This document shows positions 31,323-34,217 of a DNA stretch of 34,217 nt, in pieces (position 1 is the first letter of the stretch; each line of letters begins with the position of its first letter). The stretch spans positions 1 through 34,217 of the forward strand of contig JANXTT010000128.1 in NCBI GenBank assembly GCA_025352225.1, in the 5' to 3' direction. Under the pieces are notes generated by a model. That model saw nothing but the letters and a program-made list of their open reading frames with translations, was not told where the DNA came from and made no database searches. The translations under genes were made by a program, and so were the position numbers. Origin of the DNA: Mucilaginibacter sp. (lineage in GTDB: Bacteria > Bacteroidota > Bacteroidia > Sphingobacteriales > Sphingobacteriaceae).

Positions 31323-33818
31323 TTACCATCCCTTTGCTTTAACCTGATCGCGCATAGGCTCAAACTGCGCGTGAGGGTCTTTATCATCTGGCGCATTTAC
31401 AAAATGAGCAAAGCGTTTGCGTAATTCAGGGTTTTCTACCACCTCTTTCCACTCGCAATGATAAGTATCAATTAATGCTTGTATCTCTTCTTCCAGTTGC
31501 TGCCCCATACCCAGGCTATCGTTTACGATAACATTTTTCAAATAACTCATTCCGCCATCCATTTTATTGAGCCATGTAGCGGTACGGGTTAACGGGTCTG
31601 CTGTTTTAATATAAAACATCAGAAACCTGTCTAGATATTTTACAAGGGTTTCTTTATCAATATCAGTAGCCAACAGCTGGGCATGCTGTGGTTTTGAACC
31701 ACCATTACCGCATACGTATAAATTCCAGCCTTTTTCTGTGGCTATTACGCCAAAGTCTTTTGCCTGCGCCTCGGCACATTCGCGTACGCACCCGCTTACG
31801 CCACCTTTAAGTTTATGTGGCGAACGGATACCTTTATAACGTTCTTCAATTTCAATGGCAAAACTAACACTATCATGTAAGCCGAAACGGCACCAAGTAC
31901 TGCCTACACAGCTTTTTACGGTACGTAATGATTTACCATAGGCGTGGCCGCTTTCAAAACCGGCATCAATAAGTTCTTCCCATATTTCGGGCAGGTCATT
32001 TACATGCGCCCCAAACAGATCGATACGCTGCCCCCCGGTAATTTTGGTATAGAGGTTGTATTTTTTAGCGACCTGGCCTAACACAATAAGTTTATCAGGA
32101 GTTATTTCTCCACCAGCAATACGCGGAACTACAGAATAGGTGCCACCTTTTTGGATATTTGCCAGATACCGGTCATTACTATCCTGAATGGTATCTTGTT
32201 TAACGATCAGATCGTTCCATAAACCCGAAAGTATACTGGCAACCGCAGGCTTGCAAACCTCGCAGCCGTCACCACGGCCATAGTGGTCTAATACCTCGTC
32301 GTAATTTTTTACTTTATTTACACGGACCAGATCAAGCAACTCTTGTCGCGAATAATCAAAATGCTCGCAGATAACGTTTTTAACATATTGACCGTAGGCT
32401 TTTAATGTGCCTGTTATCAGGTCTTTTACCATTGGGATACAACCACCACAACCTGTTCCGGCTTTGGTGCACTTCTTCATCCCGTCAATATTAGTTATTC
32501 CCTGTTCGTTAACGGCATCGCAGATGGCGCCTTTGGTAACGGCCTCGCACGAACAAACCAATGCTTCATCGGGCAGGTTCATTACACCAGTGCCTTCATT
32601 GGCTTCGCCGCCACGGGCACCCATGATCAGGTCTTCTGGATTTGGCGGCAATACCAATTTGTTGTTAACAGTTTGCAGCAGCATATTATAAGCTTCTGCA
32701 TCACCAATTAAAATACCACCTAAAAGGTATTTACCATCTGTACTGATATTTATTCTTTTGTAAACTCCTTTGTGGGTGTCTTCAAAAATAATGGTACGGC
32801 AATCGGGTTCGGTAACAAACGCGTCGCCAAAACTGGCAACATCAACACCTATCAATTTTAGTTTGGTACTCATATCAAACCCGTAGAATGACTTGTCGCC
32901 TTCTACTAAATAAGTGGCAACTGTATCGGCCATTTCATAGCCAGGTGCAACTAAACCATATATCATACCATCGTACAAAGCACATTCGCCTATGGCAAAA
33001 ACATACTCGTTGCTGGTTTGCATTTTTTCGTTCACCATAATGCCGCCCCGGGTGCCTACATGCAGGCCGGCAAGCTTAGCAAGCTCATCACGCGGGCGAA
33101 TACCAGCTGATATCACAAGCATATCTATAGGTAATGAAGAATCATCATTGAACTGCAGCGATTCGATTTTATGATCACCTGCAATGCACCGTGTGCTTTT
33201 ATTCAAATGAATATTTAAACCTAATTCCTTTAGCTTAGATTGCAGCATGGCACTACCCATTGAGTCAATCTGTCTCGGCATTAACCGTGGGGCAAATTCA
33301 ATAACATGGGTTTCCTGAATACCAAGGTCTATTAGAGCCTTTGCCGCCTCTAAGCCTAACAAGCCGCCGCCCATTACAGCGCCATTTTTTGATTTGGCCG
33401 CATATGCTTTTATAAGCTCCAGATCTTCAATGGTACGGTAAACAAATACGCCATCTTTATCAACACCAGGCAGATCGGGCACAAAGGCTGATGACCCTGT
33501 GGCAAGCACCAGGTAATCATATTTCAATGTCATGCCATTTAATGAATGAACCGTTTTTTCCGCAGGGTTTATCTCTTGTACAGGGTCATTTAAATATAAA
33601 GTAATGTTGTTTTCAGTATACCAGCTCTCGGTAGACATGGAAAGGTCGTCGGCAGTTTTGCCATTGAAATATTCACTGAGGTGAACCCGATCATAAGCGC
33701 GACGGGGTTCTTCACCAAAAACTATAATATTGAACTGTTTTGTTTTAGCAATAAGTTTTTCGCAAAACTTATAACCCACCATACCATTGCCAACTACAAT
33801 AACGGTCGTTTGTGACAT
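31323..33818 (-). CDS. nirB: Nitrite reductase [NAD(P)H] large subunit
   Basis: This 831-residue NirB reduces nitrite to ammonium with NAD(P)H in the cytoplasm. Its domains in order are: an FAD/NAD(P)H module (residues 1 to about 300, VIVVGNGMVGYKFCEKLI and GAVMGGGLLGLEAAKAL), a BFD-like [2Fe-2S] domain (LVCSCEAVTKG, GTGCGGCIPM), a second CxxC element (GDGCEVCKPAVASIL), a NIR_SIR half domain (GGQRIDLFGAH) and the siroheme/[4Fe-4S] domain. The four siroheme-cluster cysteines are Cys637, Cys643, Cys677 and Cys681 in SCVGSTWC and SGCVREC. Siroheme synthesis genes are not in the window. It is first in its block and follows a leader element and a promoter. Confidence 0.95.
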   Translation of the reverse strand: MSQTTVIVVGNGMVGYKFCEKLIAKTKQFNIIVFGEEPRRAYDRVHLSEYFNGKTADDLSMSTESWYTENNITLYLNDPVQEINPAEKTVHSLNGMTLKYDYLVLATGSSAFVPDLPGVDKDGVFVYRTIEDLELIKAYAAKSKNGAVMGGGLLGLEAAKALIDLGIQETHVIEFAPRLMPRQIDSMGSAMLQSKLKELGLNIHLNKSTRCIAGDHKIESLQFNDDSSLPIDMLVISAGIRPRDELAKLAGLHVGTRGGIMVNEKMQTSNEYVFAIGECALYDGMIYGLVAPGYEMADTVATYLVEGDKSFYGFDMSTKLKLIGVDVASFGDAFVTEPDCRTIIFEDTHKGVYKRINISTDGKYLLGGILIGDAEAYNMLLQTVNNKLVLPPNPEDLIMGARGGEANEGTGVMNLPDEALVCSCEAVTKGAICDAVNEQGITNIDGMKKCTKAGTGCGGCIPMVKDLITGTLKAYGQYVKNVICEHFDYSRQELLDLVRVNKVKNYDEVLDHYGRGDGCEVCKPAVASILSGLWNDLIVKQDTIQDSNDRYLANIQKGGTYSVVPRIAGGEITPDKLIVLGQVAKKYNLYTKITGGQRIDLFGAHVNDLPEIWEELIDAGFESGHAYGKSLRTVKSCVGSTWCRFGLHDSVSFAIEIEERYKGIRSPHKLKGGVSGCVRECAEAQAKDFGVIATEKGWNLYVCGNGGSKPQHAQLLATDIDKETLVKYLDRFLMFYIKTADPLTRTATWLNKMDGGMSYLKNVIVNDSLGMGQQLEEEIQALIDTYHCEWKEVVENPELRKRFAHFVNAPDDKDPHAQFEPMRDQVKAKGW

Positions 33819-33834
33819 AAAGAAAGTTTTAAAA

Positions 33835-33881
33835 TGTTAAAGCACTCTGTTGTGTAACACCCTAACTGCGACCTCAGGTTA
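33835..33881 (-). promoter_or_regulatory. Leader RNA element B upstream of nirB
   Basis: In the minus-strand transcript a hairpin with arms UAACCU and AGGGUGUUA (33881-33876 with 33863-33855, a few bulged bases) displays GAGGUCGCAGUU. AGUGCUUUAACA (33846-33835) follows, 16 nt before the nirB start codon. The loop core GGUCGCA and the downstream 12 nt match element A exactly, while the stem and the spacer (20 instead of 24 nt) differ. The conserved loop on unlike stems points to a functional RNA structure rather than a simple DNA repeat. Confidence 0.58.
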
Positions 33882-33891
33882 ATTACTTAAG

Positions 33892-33921
33892 CAAGTATAA
33901 CAAAATTTGGTCAAATTTCAA
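33892..33921 (-). promoter_or_regulatory. Candidate nirB promoter (-33 TTG, -7 TATACTTG)
   Basis: On the minus strand TTG lies at 33921-33919 and TATACTTG at 33899-33892, a 7-of-8 match to TAnnTTTG. They are separated by 19 nt, the spacing normal for Bacteroidota vegetative promoters. Transcription would start around 33885, so the leader would begin right at hairpin B. The AT-rich context lowers certainty. Confidence 0.5.
33903..33918. promoter_or_regulatory. Inverted repeat between -33 and -7 of the nirB promoter, possible operator
   Basis: AAATTTG (33903-33909) and CAAATTT (33912-33918) are perfect inverted arms around a 2-bp centre (GT). The 16-bp site fills the spacer of the putative nirB promoter, a place where a bound dimer would block or distort promoter use. 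It does not look like a TTGAT-N4-ATCAA Fnr site. The regulator is unknown. Confidence 0.4.
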
Positions 33922-33984
33922 TTATCTATGAATTAACTTATCAAAAACGGATATTGTAATAAATAGATAAATTTAGATACAGAT

Positions 33985-34019
33985 AATATCAGAAATTATC
34001 TAAAATATCAGAAATTATC
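33985..34019. repeat. 16-bp direct repeat upstream of nirB
   Basis: AATATCAGAAATTATC occurs exactly at 33985-34000 and again at 34004-34019. The first copy is embedded in an inverted repeat (AGATAAT at 33981-33987 with ATTATCT at 33995-34001). The repeat lies about 65-100 bp upstream of the -33 element, a normal distance for activator binding. It may be a regulator site array or a chance result of AT richness. The rest of the interval from 33930 to 34217 holds no gene or RNA I can support. Confidence 0.4.
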
Positions 34020-34217
34020 ACACTTTTAAAAATTCAAAGATTATTCCTAAATGATCCATATCAAGTGATCGATAAAATACATGACAATATATGTTCAAAT
34101 TTTAAAGATAAAGACACATTAAAATCAAATATTTTTTCCATATACTCAAATACACTTATAGAAAAAAATAAAATAAAAAAAATCATTCACTGTGATAACT
34201 GTATAAAAATTTTAATC

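Noticed and set aside
34053..34178. Minus-strand 41-residue frame starting MIFFILFFSISVFEYMEK
   Set aside because: It is driven by T tracts in very AT-rich DNA, has no family resemblance and lies in the upstream region of nirB. There is too little to call it a gene.
1..34217. CRISPR array, tRNA, rRNA, insertion sequence or phage genes
   Set aside because: I looked for spaced repeats, cloverleaf-like sequence, transposase or integrase motifs and terminal inverted repeats and saw none. The island also shows no obvious change in base composition or flanking repeats suggesting recent transfer.

Overview
The window looks like a chromosomal segment from a Bacteroidota bacterium, most likely Sphingobacteriaceae (Mucilaginibacter or Pedobacter-like). 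The grounds are the low-GC sequence, poor Shine-Dalgarno sites, promoter elements resembling the Bacteroidota -33 TTG / -7 TAnnTTTG pattern, and the gene content (alginate-export-type porin, GH105 and GH130 enzymes, PAS kinases with receiver partners, OmpA-like small beta-barrels). The taxon is inferred from family resemblance; no 16S or other marker gene is present.

Left part, about 1-12.8 kb, is a mixed housekeeping and accessory region. It holds a class II cyclic-nucleotide phosphodiesterase cut by the left edge, an ECF sigma factor with a 4-helix membrane partner, a YtxH-like protein, an outer-membrane barrel, a TruC-like pseudouridine synthase, a three-PAS cytosolic histidine kinase coupled to a receiver-only regulator, malate:quinone oxidoreductase, a GH105 unsaturated glucuronyl/galacturonyl hydrolase, an XdhC-MocA pair for xanthine-dehydrogenase-type molybdoenzymes, a GH130 phosphorylase-like enzyme and two small hypotheticals.

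Right part, about 12.8-33.8 kb, is one nearly unidirectional minus-strand nitrate assimilation and molybdenum-cofactor island. It is split in two by a plus-strand Crp/Fnr-type regulator carrying four clustered N-terminal cysteines. The first block reads, in transcription order: nirB, nirD, a MOSC protein, a MoaC-MogA fusion, moeA. The second reads: outer-membrane porin, nrtA, nrtB, ABC ATPase, narK, a 1199-residue fusion of nitrate reductase to a NirB-like diaphorase, a cysteine-poor sulfite-reductase-like protein with a C-terminal rubredoxin, moaA, moaD, moaE, a SelW-like protein, mobA. Together they can carry nitrate across both membranes (porin, then ABC or MFS), reduce it to nitrite (NasA fusion with Mo-bisMGD) and then to ammonium (NirBD), and build most of the cofactor. 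A MoeB-type MoaD-activating enzyme, molybdate uptake genes and siroheme synthesis genes are not in the window.

The most interesting signals are: (1) a shared leader element just upstream of the first gene of both blocks, a hairpin displaying GGUCGCA followed by AGUGCUUUAACA 16-19 nt before the start codon, with different stem sequences in the two copies; (2) the sulfite-reductase-like/rubredoxin protein, which seems to have lost the siroheme and [4Fe-4S] ligands and may be a dedicated electron carrier or scaffold for the nitrate reductase; (3) the single-chain NAD(P)H-nitrate reductase architecture; (4) an exact 21-bp in-frame tandem duplication inside region 4.2 of the ECF sigma factor.
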